A DNA stretch of 64,000 bases from Methanoregula sp. PtaU1.Bin051 (GCA_002067895.1 MVRE01000012.1:124001-188000); one strand, 5' to 3'. Numbered from the stretch's first letter, positions 16,840 to 26,257 are shown. A program made the numbers and translations. The notes: generated from the letters alone by a model not told the origin.

Positions 16840-17781
16840 ATGGACGCATACGAACGGGTCACCCGCAACACGGTCGAGATCGTAACCGAAGAAGACCTCC
16901 GTGCTCTCCTTGCGAGACCGGTGAAAAAGGTCTATGCGGGTTACGAGCCAAGCGGGGAGATCCACCTCGGCCATCTGGTGACGATCAACAAGCTCGTCGA
17001 CCTGCAGGCGGCAGGGTTCGAGATAACCGTGCTCCTTGCCGACCTCCATGCCTTCCTCAACCGTAAAGGATCGATGGAGCGGATCGGCGAGCTGGCCGAG
17101 TACAACAAGAAATGCTTCGAGGGGCTGGGCTTAAAGAATGTCCGGTACGTGCTGGGCTCCGACCTCCAGCTTGGAAAGGATTACGAGCTTTTAGTCCTCC
17201 AGCTCTCCCAGCAGGTCACCCTGAACCGTGCGATGCGGAGCATGGACGAAGTCGGGCGGCAGATGGACCACCCGACAGTGTCCCAGATGATCTATCCCCT
17301 GATGCAGGCTGCCGATATCGCGATGCTGGGCGTGGATGCGGCGGTCGGCGGGATCGACCAGCGCAAGATCCACATGCTCGCCCGCGAGCACCTCATCAAC
17401 TTCGGGTACAAGGCCCCGGTCTGCATCCACACCCCCATCCTGAACGGGCTTGATGGCAAGAAGATGTCCTCGTCGCAGGGCAACTACATCTCGGTCGCGG
17501 ACTCCGAAGACGACATCAGGAAGAAGTGCCAGAAGGCGTTCTGCCCACCGGAGATCGCCGACAACCCCGTCCTCCAGATCTTCCAGCACCACATATTCCC
17601 GCGCCTTTCCGAGGTTACCATCCGGCGGCCCGAGAAGTTCGGGGGCGACCGCACCTTTGCAAGCTATGCAGCGCTTGAAGAGGCGTATAAGGGGAAGGCC
17701 ATCCACCCTGCCGACCTGAAGAAAGCCTGCGGCGAGTCCTTAATCACCGTGCTCGCCCCGGTCCGCGATTACATCCGGTAA
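16840..17781 (+). CDS. tyrS: Tyrosyl-tRNA synthetase
   Basis: A 313-residue class I synthetase charging tRNA-Tyr. The HIGH-type motif is HLGH (42-45) and the second signature is KMSSS (208-212). The short, archaeal/eukaryotic type without a bacterial S4-like C-terminal domain is evident from length. It heads a run of information-processing genes (rio1, pno1, hel308, cgi121). A G/C hairpin in the leader overlaps the candidate ribosome-binding site. Confidence 0.96.
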   Translation: MDAYERVTRNTVEIVTEEDLRALLARPVKKVYAGYEPSGEIHLGHLVTINKLVDLQAAGFEITVLLADLHAFLNRKGSMERIGELAEYNKKCFEGLGLKNVRYVLGSDLQLGKDYELLVLQLSQQVTLNRAMRSMDEVGRQMDHPTVSQMIYPLMQAADIAMLGVDAAVGGIDQRKIHMLAREHLINFGYKAPVCIHTPILNGLDGKKMSSSQGNYISVADSEDDIRKKCQKAFCPPEIADNPVLQIFQHHIFPRLSEVTIRRPEKFGGDRTFASYAALEEAYKGKAIHPADLKKACGESLITVLAPVRDYIR

Positions 17782-17822
17782 CTTATGCTGAACGACCATA
17801 TCACCTCCCGGGGAACAGGCCT

Positions 17823-18599
17823 GTGAGCCTTAAGAAAAAAGAAGAGCGGTTCGACCGTGCGCTCGAGGAGATGGGCATCCGGATCAAGGATGCCGACCAG
17901 ATGAAAGTCCGGGACGACGTTTTTGACGAGATCACGCTGCTCGCCCTGTACAAGCTCGTCCACAAGAAATGGATCTCGGTTGTCGGCGGCCCGATAAGCA
18001 CCGGGAAGGAGGCAAACGTCTTCTACGCGGAACGCGAAGGTATCCCCATCGCCATCAAGATCTACCGGATCCGGACGGCGAACTTCACCACGATGGGTGA
18101 GTACATCCGTGGTGACCGGCGGTTCGCAAGCGTCAGGAAGAACCGGAAGGACCTGATCTTTGCGTGGACCAAGAAGGAGTTCTCCAACCTTGCCCGCGCA
18201 AAGGATGCCGGAGTGCCAGTCCCCGAACCCCTTGTCTGGGACCGGAACATCCTGATCATGTCCTTTCTGGGGGAAGACGAGCGGCCGTATCCCCAGCTCC
18301 GCAGTGTAAAGCTCGAGGATCCGATGGCCGTCTATAAACAAATCATTGGCTATATCGAAGCCCTCTACTCAAAGGCCGGGCTCATCCACGGTGACTTAAG
18401 CGAGTTCAATATATTGTACGGTGACCAACCTTATTTCATCGATATGGGCCAGTCCGTCACCCGGGATCATCCCCGTGCCCTCCCGTTCCTGATGCGGGAT
18501 GTAAAAAACATCAACCGGTTCTTCAGGAACCGGTGCGACGTGCGAGGGGACGAGGAGATCTTCAACGACATCACAGGGCTTGACAAAGCTGAACCATGA
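17823..18599 (+). CDS. rio1: RIO1-type serine/threonine protein kinase
   Basis: A 258-residue RIO kinase. Seen: the flexible-loop start GGPISTGKEANVFYAE, the Lys of AIKIYRI, the catalytic loop HGDLSEFNIL and the metal-binding FIDMGQSV. RIO1 acts in late small-ribosomal-subunit maturation. The GTG start at 17823 gives the expected N-terminal length. The next gene, pno1, is a partner in 40S/30S maturation, so co-expression is expected. Confidence 0.94.
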   Translation: MSLKKKEERFDRALEEMGIRIKDADQMKVRDDVFDEITLLALYKLVHKKWISVVGGPISTGKEANVFYAEREGIPIAIKIYRIRTANFTTMGEYIRGDRRFASVRKNRKDLIFAWTKKEFSNLARAKDAGVPVPEPLVWDRNILIMSFLGEDERPYPQLRSVKLEDPMAVYKQIIGYIEALYSKAGLIHGDLSEFNILYGDQPYFIDMGQSVTRDHPRALPFLMRDVKNINRFFRNRCDVRGDEEIFNDITGLDKAEP

Positions 18600-18700
18600 C
18601 CGCCATATGACCGCCAGATATGCAGGTATCCCTGGTTGTTCCGGACCAGCGGGATCTGCACTCAACCACCAAAGGGAAAACTGAACAGGAGAGATGCACC

Positions 18701-19246
18701 ATGATGCAGGAAGTCAAAGTTGCAGCAAACCGGATCGGGGCCCTCATCGGCAAGGGCGGCTCGACCAAGAAGGAACTTGAATCAAAGACCAGCACTACGA
18801 TCACGATAGACAGCAAAGAGGGCACGGTCAAAGTCGAAGGAACCGAAGAGAACACCGTCCCCCTGCTTCGTGCCGTGGAGGTTATCAATGCGGTGAACCG
18901 GGGTTTCTCGCCCGAGCGTGCCTTCGAGATGCTGGAGGATGAGGACCTGCTCCTCGAGGTGATCGACCTCTCGGGCCTTGCCGATAACCCGCGGCAGCTC
19001 GACCGGCTCCGGGGCAGGATCATCGGGAAGGACGGGCGCGCCCGCGAGCAGATCGAGGACATGACCGACGTCGAGATCTCGGTCTTCGGGAAGACGATTG
19101 CCATCATCGGCTACCCCGAGCAGCTCAAGGTCGCCCGGGCGGCAATCGACATGCTGATCGAGGGGGTACCACACGAGAACGTATTCGCATTCCTGGACAA
19201 GAAAAAGAAAGAGGCGAAACAGGACCTGCTCGGTTACTACTACTGA
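18701..19246 (+). CDS. KH-domain ribosome assembly protein (Pno1/Dim2 family)
   Basis: A 181-residue protein with two KH-like domains: the first carries RIGALIGKGGSTKKELE near the N-terminus, the second GRIIGKDGRAREQIEDMTD. Pno1/Dim2 binds the 3' end region of small-subunit rRNA during maturation. ATG 18701 is chosen because AGGAGAG lies 7-8 bases upstream; the longer frame from 18620 lacks family similarity. It directly follows rio1. Confidence 0.92.
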   Translation: MMQEVKVAANRIGALIGKGGSTKKELESKTSTTITIDSKEGTVKVEGTEENTVPLLRAVEVINAVNRGFSPERAFEMLEDEDLLLEVIDLSGLADNPRQLDRLRGRIIGKDGRAREQIEDMTDVEISVFGKTIAIIGYPEQLKVARAAIDMLIEGVPHENVFAFLDKKKKEAKQDLLGYYY

Positions 19247-19374
19247 TGGCAGGTAGACGGGAGGCCGGCCGGAGCTTGTCTCGCTATAACTTCCCATCAG
19301 TCCGGACGGGTTTTGTGAAGGCCGCCCATTAATGAAACAGGTGCGAAACGCCCGGGATATCAACAGGATTGTTC

Positions 19375-21537
19375 ATGCAGATTGAGGAACTTGCGATACC
19401 GGAAAACCTGAAGCAGAAGTACAGGGCTTCCGGAATCACGGAGCTCTATCCCCCGCAGGCAGAGAGCGTGAGAAAGGGGTTACTCGATGGCAGGAACCTG
19501 CTTGTCGCAATCCCAACTGCAAGCGGCAAGACCTTAATTGCCGAAATGGCCATGCACCGCCATATCGCGCAGGGTGGTAAATGTCTCTATATCGTGCCCT
19601 TAAAAGCGCTTGCAAGCGAGAAGTATGCCGAGTTCTCCGGCAAGGGAGTCAGGGTGGGCATCTCAACGGGCGATTTCGACCGGCGGGATGACCGGCTCGG
19701 GAAGAATGACATCATCGTCGCCACATCCGAGAAAGTAGACTCCCTCCTGCGCAACCGGACGGCGTGGCTCGCAGGGATCACGCTGCTCGTCATCGATGAG
19801 GTGCACCTTGTCGATTCCCCGGACAGGGGGCCGACGCTCGAGATGGTAATCGCCAAGATGCGATACAAGAGCCCGTCCCTGCAGCTGCTTGCGCTCTCAG
19901 CAACCATCGGGAATCCGCAGACACTAGCCGGCTGGCTCGATGCTGAACTTGTCACAAGTACCTGGCGGCCGGTCGATCTCAGGCAGGGCGTTTTCTGCGG
20001 GGATGTGATCCGGTTCCGTGACGGGATCAGGAAGGTGCCCGTAGTCTCCCGGAATTACGATGACTTAAACCTCTGCCTCGACACGCTGGCGGAAGGCGGG
20101 CAGTGCCTCGTCTTCGTCTCGTCCCGGAAGAATGCCGAGGCGTTTGCAAAGCGTGCTGCATCTGCCATCAAGCGGGAGAACGATGAGCTTGCTGCCTGTG
20201 CCGCGAAGATCTCTGCCATCGCGGAGACAGAGCTGGAGAAGACGCTGGCCGTGTGCGTTGCAAAAGGGGCGGCATTCCACCACGCGGGCCTGCGCCGGGA
20301 GGCGCGCACAATTGTCGAGGAGGGGTTCCGGAAAGGGCTTATCGGCTGCATCTCGTCGACCCCCACGCTTGCTGCAGGCCTGAACCTGCCGGCCCGCAGG
20401 GTCGTCATCCGCGATTACCTGCGATACAATGCCGGTGAGGGGATGCTTCCGATACCAGCGAGCGAGTACCACCAGATGGCAGGAAGGGCCGGGAGGCCCC
20501 ATCTCGATCCATATGGTGAGGCGATCCTGATCGCGAAAGATGAGGGGCAGGTCGAGGACCTCTTCGCAGGCTATATCGATGCCGCGGCCGAGGATGTCCA
20601 TTCAAAGACCGCAGAACCGGCAGCGCTTTATACCCATGTGCTCTCACTCATCGCTTCGGGATTTGCCGGCACGCGGGGGGAGCTCTCTGCTTTTATGGAT
20701 CGGACACTTTACTCGCACGAGCACCCGCAGGGCCGCCTGATTCTGCGGGCTGTTGACTCCGCGCTTGCGTTCCTTGTAAGGTCCGAGATGATTACCGAGG
20801 TCGGCGAACACCTGATGGCAACCGAGTCCGGTACCATTGTTTCCCGCCTCTACATCGATCCCAGAAGCGCGGAGATGATCCTCACCGAGCTGCGGGAGAG
20901 GAAGAGTTACTCAGATCTCGGGCTCCTACAGCTCCTCTGCTGCACACCGGACATGCCCACACTGTACGCCCGCAATGCCGATGTCGCAACACTAGACAGG
21001 ATTATGGGCGAGCGGGCCGATGAGCTCTGGATAGCAGTCCCCCAAGATGAGGAGGGGATGGAGGCGTTCTACCGGTCGATCAAGACTGCTCTCCTCCTCT
21101 CCGACTGGTCCGATGAACTCTCCGATGCGAAGATCTGCGAGCGGTACGGGGTCGGGCCTGGCGACATCTACGGGATGGTGGAGAGCGTAAACTGGCTGCT
21201 GCACGCTTCCGGGGAACTTGCCCGGCTCTTCAGGCCGGCGTTCAGCCAGCCGATCCGGGAATACGAGGTCTGCATGAAGAATGGGATCCGGCGGGAACTT
21301 CTCCCGCTCGTGCGGCTCAGGGGGATTGGGCGCGTGCGTGCGCGGCGGCTTTTCAACCACGGTATAACCACCCCGGATGCAATCAAAGGTGCCGGTTTAT
21401 CGGAGGTTACCAAGATCCTGGGGCGGGGGGTTGCCGAGCAGATCTTTACTCAGCTGGAAAACCGTAGCTGGAGGTCTGGCGCAGCTGAAGCAGATACGGA
21501 AGATCGCGGACAATCAACCCTTATACAGTTCAGGTGA
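19375..21537 (+). CDS. hel308: ATP-dependent DNA helicase Hel308
   Basis: A 720-residue superfamily 2 helicase. Walker A IPTASGKT is at 46-53, DEVH at 141-144, a SAT-type motif near LALSATIG, and motif [11 protein letters not shown]. The C-terminus has a helix-hairpin-helix-like region ([20 protein letters not shown]). Hel308 acts on forked DNA and stalled replication forks. ATG 19375 is preferred over TTG 19369. The next gene, cgi121, starts 5 bases after the stop. Confidence 0.95.
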   Translation: MQIEELAIPENLKQKYRASGITELYPPQAESVRKGLLDGRNLLVAIPTASGKTLIAEMAMHRHIAQGGKCLYIVPLKALASEKYAEFSGKGVRVGISTGDFDRRDDRLGKNDIIVATSEKVDSLLRNRTAWLAGITLLVIDEVHLVDSPDRGPTLEMVIAKMRYKSPSLQLLALSATIGNPQTLAGWLDAELVTSTWRPVDLRQGVFCGDVIRFRDGIRKVPVVSRNYDDLNLCLDTLAEGGQCLVFVSSRKNAEAFAKRAASAIKRENDELAACAAKISAIAETELEKTLAVCVAKGAAFHHAGLRREARTIVEEGFRKGLIGCISSTPTLAAGLNLPARRVVIRDYLRYNAGEGMLPIPASEYHQMAGRAGRPHLDPYGEAILIAKDEGQVEDLFAGYIDAAAEDVHSKTAEPAALYTHVLSLIASGFAGTRGELSAFMDRTLYSHEHPQGRLILRAVDSALAFLVRSEMITEVGEHLMATESGTIVSRLYIDPRSAEMILTELRERKSYSDLGLLQLLCCTPDMPTLYARNADVATLDRIMGERADELWIAVPQDEEGMEAFYRSIKTALLLSDWSDELSDAKICERYGVGPGDIYGMVESVNWLLHASGELARLFRPAFSQPIREYEVCMKNGIRRELLPLVRLRGIGRVRARRLFNHGITTPDAIKGAGLSEVTKILGRGVAEQIFTQLENRSWRSGAAEADTEDRGQSTLIQFR

Positions 21538-21541
21538 TTTT

Positions 21542-22066
21542 ATGGAGGGGCCTGCACCAGAGTTCGAAATCCGGAGTGCGGTTATCCGGATCTCCGATCG
21601 AAACAGCTTCCTTGACGCATTGCGCACGGTCATGCGCAAACACCATGCTACGATCATCTGTTTTAACGCCGACAATATGGCGGGGAGGCGGCATGCCGAA
21701 TCTGCCGTATCCCATGCCCTCCGGTCATTTTCAAAAGGCGCACCGATCGCAAAAACCCTCGAAGTAGAGGCTCTTCTTTATGCTGCCGGAACACGCCAGT
21801 GTACGGAAGCCGCAATCTTTGGCATCCATCATGGCGAGAACCGGGCATATGTCTGTTGCATCCCGCCGGATTCTGCGATCTGGGACGCACTGACAGCCCT
21901 GATGCATTTCGTTGACGATACGTGGGACCAGTTGGATCCGGCCAAAATCGGACGGTTGAAACAGCTGTTTGCGATTACTGAGGAGGAGGTTATCGCAGCA
22001 GATGGCATATCACGGCTGCAGGATCTCGTCATCGAGCGCGTCGCGCTCCTTGACGCCTACAGGTAA
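21542..22066 (+). CDS. KEOPS complex subunit Cgi121
   Basis: A 174-residue protein matching archaeal Cgi121, the KEOPS subunit that binds the CCA end of tRNA during N6-threonylcarbamoyladenosine synthesis. Supporting segments are ICFNADNMAGRRHAESAV, the conserved TLEVEALLYAAGTRQCTEAAIFGI core and the C-terminal EEVIAADG. The start is ATG 21542; the open frame extends upstream inside hel308 without similarity. It is probably co-transcribed with hel308. No other KEOPS subunit is in the window. Confidence 0.88.
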   Translation: MEGPAPEFEIRSAVIRISDRNSFLDALRTVMRKHHATIICFNADNMAGRRHAESAVSHALRSFSKGAPIAKTLEVEALLYAAGTRQCTEAAIFGIHHGENRAYVCCIPPDSAIWDALTALMHFVDDTWDQLDPAKIGRLKQLFAITEEEVIAADGISRLQDLVIERVALLDAYR

Positions 22067-22124
22067 GTGTCCCTGGTGCAGTTCTCGTTAAAAGAAGTGG
22101 GTCGATATCCGGATAATGCCCGGG

Positions 22125-22634
22125 TCAGCGGCTGGCATGGGAGATTATGTGAAGAATTTCTGGTACGATGAGGGCCGATGTTGCCAGTTTCACTGCCGGT
22201 GTTGAACCGGGGATGCAGAAAACGGCGCAATTCTTGATCGTGCCCGCGACGGCCCGGGAAAGCATGGCGGACGTCCCGATCTCCTCGTAACTCTTCAGCC
22301 GGAAGAGTTCGCCGAAACCGTCGATTGTTTTTTCGAGGAGCGGGGTTACTGCCTCAATGGTACAGTCGTCATGGGTGAGCCCGGTCCCGCCGTTGATAAT
22401 GATGCAGTTGGCATGGCGCATAGCCTTAGCAAGCTCGGCCCGGATCGTTTCGATCTGATCCGGGACAACCGCATAATAACCGACCGGGTACCCTGCTTCG
22501 CGAACAATCTCACTGATTGTAAGACCGCTGGTATCATTTTCAGCAGTCCGGCTGGTAGATACCGTGATGATCCCGGTCGTAATGGCAACTGCCTGAAGGT
22601 GCTCTTTCTTCATATTATTAAAAGTGGTGGTCAT
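22125..22634 (-). CDS. moaB: Molybdenum cofactor biosynthesis protein MoaB/MogA family
   Basis: A 169-residue MoaB/MogA-like protein that would adenylylate molybdopterin. Seen: ITVSTSRTAENDTSG, then IIINGGTGLTHDDCTIEAV (the GGTG molybdopterin-binding motif) and FCIPGSTPAVKLA. A methanogen needs molybdopterin for formylmethanofuran and formate dehydrogenases. It is divergent from orc1/cdc6 across the putative origin. Confidence 0.92.
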   Translation of the reverse strand: MTTTFNNMKKEHLQAVAITTGIITVSTSRTAENDTSGLTISEIVREAGYPVGYYAVVPDQIETIRAELAKAMRHANCIIINGGTGLTHDDCTIEAVTPLLEKTIDGFGELFRLKSYEEIGTSAMLSRAVAGTIKNCAVFCIPGSTPAVKLATSALIVPEILHIISHASR

Positions 22635-22695
22635 TGCTAGTTAATAAAAACGGGGTATTACACTCCATTTCCTAAAATCTGACCAGATAACCATG

Positions 22696-22717
22696 ACCCC
22701 TTTATTTCCACTGGAAA
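22696..22717 (-). promoter_or_regulatory. ORB-like Orc1/Cdc6 binding box 1
   Basis: Minus strand reads TTTCCAGTGGAAATAAAGGG followed by another G, a near-exact match to the archaeal ORB form (TTCCAGTGGAAAC plus an AAGGGG tail). It is the best of the three boxes. Confidence 0.75.
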
Positions 22718-22940
22718 GCCATTCGTGCCGTGAATACCAGATATCATGATAAAAAACCCCTGATTGAGATGACAGGCATTCGTAACACTAGTGTTTTTGT
22801 TTTGGTTTATCCTATCTGGGGTGCTTTATAACTGAATGTGGTAGCCTCGTTGGGTCAATACAATTGATCCTCTACATAATGAGATCGTTTCGATTGATTT
22901 TTATTATAGGAAAAGAAAGTTACCAAATGCTCGTGTAAAA

Positions 22941-22972
22941 TTCATGATCTATAAGTGAACATAGATCATGAA
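22941..22972. repeat. Perfect 12-bp inverted repeat inside the origin
   Basis: Arms TTCATGATCTAT (22941-22952) and ATAGATCATGAA (22961-22972) flank an 8-base spacer AAGTGAAC. It ends three bases before the second ORB-like box. Confidence 0.85.
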
Positions 22973-22975
22973 AAT

Positions 22976-22995
22976 CTCCACGCGAAACAAAGGGG
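22976..22995 (+). promoter_or_regulatory. ORB-like Orc1/Cdc6 binding box 2
   Basis: CTCCACGCGAAACAAAGGGG keeps the GAAACAAAGGGG right half of the ORB element; the left dyad half is degenerate. Confidence 0.6.
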
Positions 22996-23128
22996 TCCCC
23001 CACTCGAACTTGGAAGCCTTTACATGATGTTAAACGGACCATACAAATTTGGGAATATTACAAATAAATAAATTTAAAAAAATCCAAATAGGGAGGGAAT
23101 TATTGGAATCCGCCCGCAATTTCAGGGA

Positions 23129-23149
23129 TTTCCATACGAAGCGAGGGGG
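23129..23149 (+). promoter_or_regulatory. ORB-like box 3 adjoining the orc1/cdc6 promoter
   Basis: TTTCCATACGAAGCGAGGGG followed by another G is a weaker ORB match. It directly abuts the TATA box at 23150-23157, so Orc1/Cdc6 binding here could repress its own gene. Confidence 0.5.
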
Positions 23150-23159
23150 TTTATAAAGA
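23148..23159 (+). promoter_or_regulatory. TATA box for orc1/cdc6
   Basis: GGTTTATAAAGA, a clear TATA-like element about 61-72 bases before the ATG, immediately downstream of ORB-like box 3. Confidence 0.5.
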
Positions 23160-23219
23160 GAGCAAACAATCACCTTTTTCACATCAGACCACTTAGGATC
23201 AGTTCCACAGGGTACAGCC

Positions 23220-24512
23220 ATGCCAGAACAGGAAGATCCCTCAAAAGGGTTATTCAACAAATATCTTTCCAACAACAAGATCTTCAGGGATCGCGAAGTG
23301 TTGCGGCACTCGTACCGCCCTCAGATCCTGCCGCACAGGAAACCCCAGATCGAGGAGATCGCCTCCATTCTGGCACCTTCATTGCGCAATGAGACACCGT
23401 CCAATATCCTGATCTACGGCAAGACCGGGACCGGTAAGACCGCCTGCGTCCGGCATGTCGGGACCGAACTTGAGAAGGTTTCCAGCAATATGGGAACAGT
23501 ATGCCGGATTGTTCACTTAAACTGCGAAGTGATCGATACTCAGTACAGGGTATTGGCCCAGATCGCAAAAGAGCTCTCCGGGATTGATGAGATGGCAAGT
23601 GATAAGGCCAAGACGCACATCCCGATGACCGGGTGGCCTACCGATCAGGTCTATGCGGAGATGAAGAACCAGCTGGACTCCAGCAGAGCGGTTCTTGTAA
23701 TCGTGCTGGACGAGATCGACAAACTGGTAAAAAAGAGCGGCGACGACACGCTCTACAACCTGACAAGGATAAACTCAGATCTCAAGAACTCCAAAGTGAG
23801 CATCATCGGTATCTCCAATGACTTAAGTTTCAAGGACTTCCTCGATCCACGCGTCCTCTCTTCGCTCTCGGAAGAAGAGCTGGTCTTCCCTCCCTACAAT
23901 GCCCCGCAGCTCGTGGATATCCTAGCACAGCGTGCCGAGGCGGCATTCGTCCCGGGTGCGGTATCGGACGGGGTCATTCCGCTCTGCGCTGCCCTCGCCG
24001 CACAGGAGCATGGCGATGCCCGGCGGGCACTCGACCTGCTCAGGATCTCGGGCGAACTGGCGGACCGCGACGAATCCGAAAAAGTACTGGAAGAGCATGT
24101 GAAACAGGCGCAGGCAAAGATCGAGACCGACAGCATGATCGAGTGCATTGCCACGCTGCCCACCCAGAGCAAACTGATCCTGTATTCCATGCTGATCCTT
24201 GAAGGGCTCGGGCAGAATATCTTCACGAGCGGGGAAGTATCCCGCATTTACCAGGATATTGCCCCCATTATAGAGCTCGACGTCCTGACCCACCGGCGCA
24301 TTACAGACCTGATCTCGGAACTGAATATGCTCGGCGTTATCAACACCCGTGTCGTGAGCAAGGGGCGGTACGGCAGGACCAAGGAGATGTGGTTCGACTC
24401 CAATACAGGCAAGATCCGCGAGGTTGTGCAGAAGGACCCGCGGCTGAACGGGCTCAAGCATCTCGATCTCAAACAGATGGAAACCAAATGGATTAAGACA
24501 TGGTTCAGGTGA
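23220..24512 (+). CDS. cdc6: Orc1/Cdc6 replication initiator
   Basis: A 430-residue AAA+ initiator. Walker A GKTGTGKT is at 67-74, Walker B VLDEID at about 162-167, sensor regions follow, and a C-terminal winged-helix domain begins near residue 320. It binds ORB elements and loads the MCM helicase. The adjacent upstream interval contains matching boxes. An Lrp-family regulator follows after 6 bases. Confidence 0.95.
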   Translation: MPEQEDPSKGLFNKYLSNNKIFRDREVLRHSYRPQILPHRKPQIEEIASILAPSLRNETPSNILIYGKTGTGKTACVRHVGTELEKVSSNMGTVCRIVHLNCEVIDTQYRVLAQIAKELSGIDEMASDKAKTHIPMTGWPTDQVYAEMKNQLDSSRAVLVIVLDEIDKLVKKSGDDTLYNLTRINSDLKNSKVSIIGISNDLSFKDFLDPRVLSSLSEEELVFPPYNAPQLVDILAQRAEAAFVPGAVSDGVIPLCAALAAQEHGDARRALDLLRISGELADRDESEKVLEEHVKQAQAKIETDSMIECIATLPTQSKLILYSMLILEGLGQNIFTSGEVSRIYQDIAPIIELDVLTHRRITDLISELNMLGVINTRVVSKGRYGRTKEMWFDSNTGKIREVVQKDPRLNGLKHLDLKQMETKWIKTWFR

Positions 24513-24518
24513 AAAAGC

Positions 24519-25010
24519 ATGGATGAATCCGACCTCCAGATCCTCCGTATCCTCGAAGAGAACAGCCGGCTCTCTGCAGAAGAGATCGCGACTATGACCA
24601 CCCTCGATCCCGCGGTCGTGCAGGCACGGATCCGCGCACTCGAGGACGCCCGGATTATACGGCGATACACGGCAGCGATCAACTGGGAGAAGGCCGGCAA
24701 CGGGGAGGTTGCAGCCATCATCGAGCTGAAGGTGAGCCCGGAGCGCGATTTCGGGTACGACCGGATCGCCGAACGTCTCTCGCGCTTCAACCAGGTCAAG
24801 ACGCTCCGCCTGATTACGGGGACCTACGACCTCCAGCTCATCGTCACCGGGAAGAACATGCAGGAAGTCTCCCGGTTCGTATCGGAACACGTAGCCCCGA
24901 TGGATCGGATTCGGGAGACAGCAACGCACATCATCATGAAGTCCTACAAGGAGAACGGCAACACGTTCTTCGAGCAGCAGGAGACCGAGCGGCTGCCATT
25001 CTCGTTCTAG
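24519..25010 (+). CDS. Lrp/AsnC family transcription regulator
   Basis: A 163-residue protein with an N-terminal helix-turn-helix (MDESDLQILRILEENSRLSAEEIA) and a C-terminal RAM-type ligand-binding domain. It lies 8 bases before an aminotransferase gene, so the two probably form a unit, and the regulator may respond to an amino acid handled by that enzyme (inference). An 18-residue tail after the RAM domain ends FEQQETERLPFSF. Confidence 0.9.
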   Translation: MDESDLQILRILEENSRLSAEEIATMTTLDPAVVQARIRALEDARIIRRYTAAINWEKAGNGEVAAIIELKVSPERDFGYDRIAERLSRFNQVKTLRLITGTYDLQLIVTGKNMQEVSRFVSEHVAPMDRIRETATHIIMKSYKENGNTFFEQQETERLPFSF

Positions 25011-25018
25011 GGTGAGGC

Positions 25019-26176
25019 ATGAGAGATCCTGTTTCAGAACGTGCGCAGGCCATCCCGCCGTCGGGGATCCGCAGGTTCTTCGACCTCGCGCTTACCATGG
25101 AAGGCGTCATCTCGCTCGGTGTCGGGGAGCCTGACTTCTCGACGCCGTGGAACATCTGCGAGTCCTCCATCTACTCGATCGAGCAGGGGGCGACCTCCTA
25201 TACCTCCAACAGAGGGCTGCAGTCCCTGCGTGAGGCACTCTCACGCGACCTCTCCCGCAGGTACCGGCTCACGTACAACCCGGACAGGGAGATGATCATA
25301 ACCTCAGGTGTCTCAGAGGCCCTAGATATCGCGATCCGGGCAATCACGAACCCGGGTGACGAAGTTATCGTCGCACAACCCAGTTACGTCTCCTATGCAC
25401 CCTGTGTGACACTGGCCGGAGGCATTCCCGTGCCGGTGGAGTGCAGGGAAGAGGACAGGTTCAAGCTGAATCCCGATGCACTCGCGGAGAAGATCACGAA
25501 GAAGACCAAGGCACTCATGATCAACTTCCCGAACAACCCGACCGGTGCGGTGATGAGGAAGGAGGACCTGGAACCAATTGCCGATCTCGTCATCGATAAC
25601 GACCTCACCCTCATCAGCGACGAAGTCTATTCGGAGCTCACGTACGAGGGGAATCACATCGCATCGGCCACAGTGGGCGACCTCTGGGAGAGGACGATCA
25701 CGCTCAACGGGTTCTCCAAGGCCTATGCGATGACCGGCTGGCGCATCGGGTACCTCTGCGCACCGCAGGCAATCTGCGACGCGGCGCTCAAGATTCACCA
25801 GTATGTTATGCTCTGCGCACCTGCAATGGGGCAGGTGGCTGCGCTCGAGGCACTGAGGTCTGCCGAGGACGACAAGAACCGGATGGTGGACGAGTACCGG
25901 CTCCGGCGCAATATGTTCGTTGCCGGTCTCAACCGGATCGGCCTTTCATGCCACGTTCCCGAGGGGGCCTTCTATGCGTTCCCATCGGTGAAGAAGTCCG
26001 GTCTGTCAGACGCGGAATTTGCCGAGCGCCTGCTTAAAGAACAGAAGGTTGCCGTTGTACCGGGGAGCGTGCTTGGCGTAGGCGGACAGAACCACCTCAG
26101 GTGCGCCTATGCGGTCTCGCGAAAGTCCCTCTCCGAAGCGCTGGAGCGGATGGAGACGTTCATCGAAGGTCTCTGA
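25019..26176 (+). CDS. Class I/II PLP-dependent aminotransferase
   Basis: A 385-residue fold-type I aminotransferase. Seen: NNPTG (172-176), Asp201 and Tyr204 near the cofactor, the PLP lysine Lys234 in GFSKAYAMTGWRIGY, and the substrate-carboxylate Arg in HLRCAYA. It is similar to archaeal aspartate/alanine/aromatic aminotransferases; specificity cannot be fixed from sequence alone. It is transcribed with the upstream Lrp-like gene. Confidence 0.92.
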   Translation: MRDPVSERAQAIPPSGIRRFFDLALTMEGVISLGVGEPDFSTPWNICESSIYSIEQGATSYTSNRGLQSLREALSRDLSRRYRLTYNPDREMIITSGVSEALDIAIRAITNPGDEVIVAQPSYVSYAPCVTLAGGIPVPVECREEDRFKLNPDALAEKITKKTKALMINFPNNPTGAVMRKEDLEPIADLVIDNDLTLISDEVYSELTYEGNHIASATVGDLWERTITLNGFSKAYAMTGWRIGYLCAPQAICDAALKIHQYVMLCAPAMGQVAALEALRSAEDDKNRMVDEYRLRRNMFVAGLNRIGLSCHVPEGAFYAFPSVKKSGLSDAEFAERLLKEQKVAVVPGSVLGVGGQNHLRCAYAVSRKSLSEALERMETFIEGL

Positions 26177-26257
26177 GCGAAAACTCTGGTATTCCCGTCT
26201 GCCAACTCATCCCCTACATCGCCCTTACAAAACATGATTTACAGGCTTACGGCGGAT

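Larger units (their letters stand above)
22635..23219. other. Probable replication origin (oriC) between moaB and orc1/cdc6
   Basis: A 585-base gene-free interval, A+T-rich compared with its surroundings. It holds three origin-recognition-box-like sequences (about 22696-22717, 22976-22995 and 23129-23149), the outermost pair in opposite orientation facing inward, a perfect 12-bp inverted repeat (22941-22972), a palindrome AACACTAGTGTT (22784-22795) and A/T-rich tracts (about 22885-22945 and 23040-23100) that could serve as the unwinding region. Adjacent orc1/cdc6 is the usual archaeal arrangement. Confidence 0.75.

Noticed and set aside
16785-16840. C/D-box RNA before tyrS (TGATGA box)
   Set aside because: A TGATGA sequence is present but no matching D box (CTGA) or inner boxes at the right spacing was found.
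22784-22795. AACACTAGTGTT as a further origin box
   Set aside because: It is a palindrome but lacks the ORB core (TTCCAGTGGAAAC) and the G-tail; recorded only as part of the origin interval.
23922-24929. A 335-codon minus-strand frame across cdc6 and the Lrp gene
   Set aside because: It runs antisense through two genes with clear motifs and has no recognisable domain.
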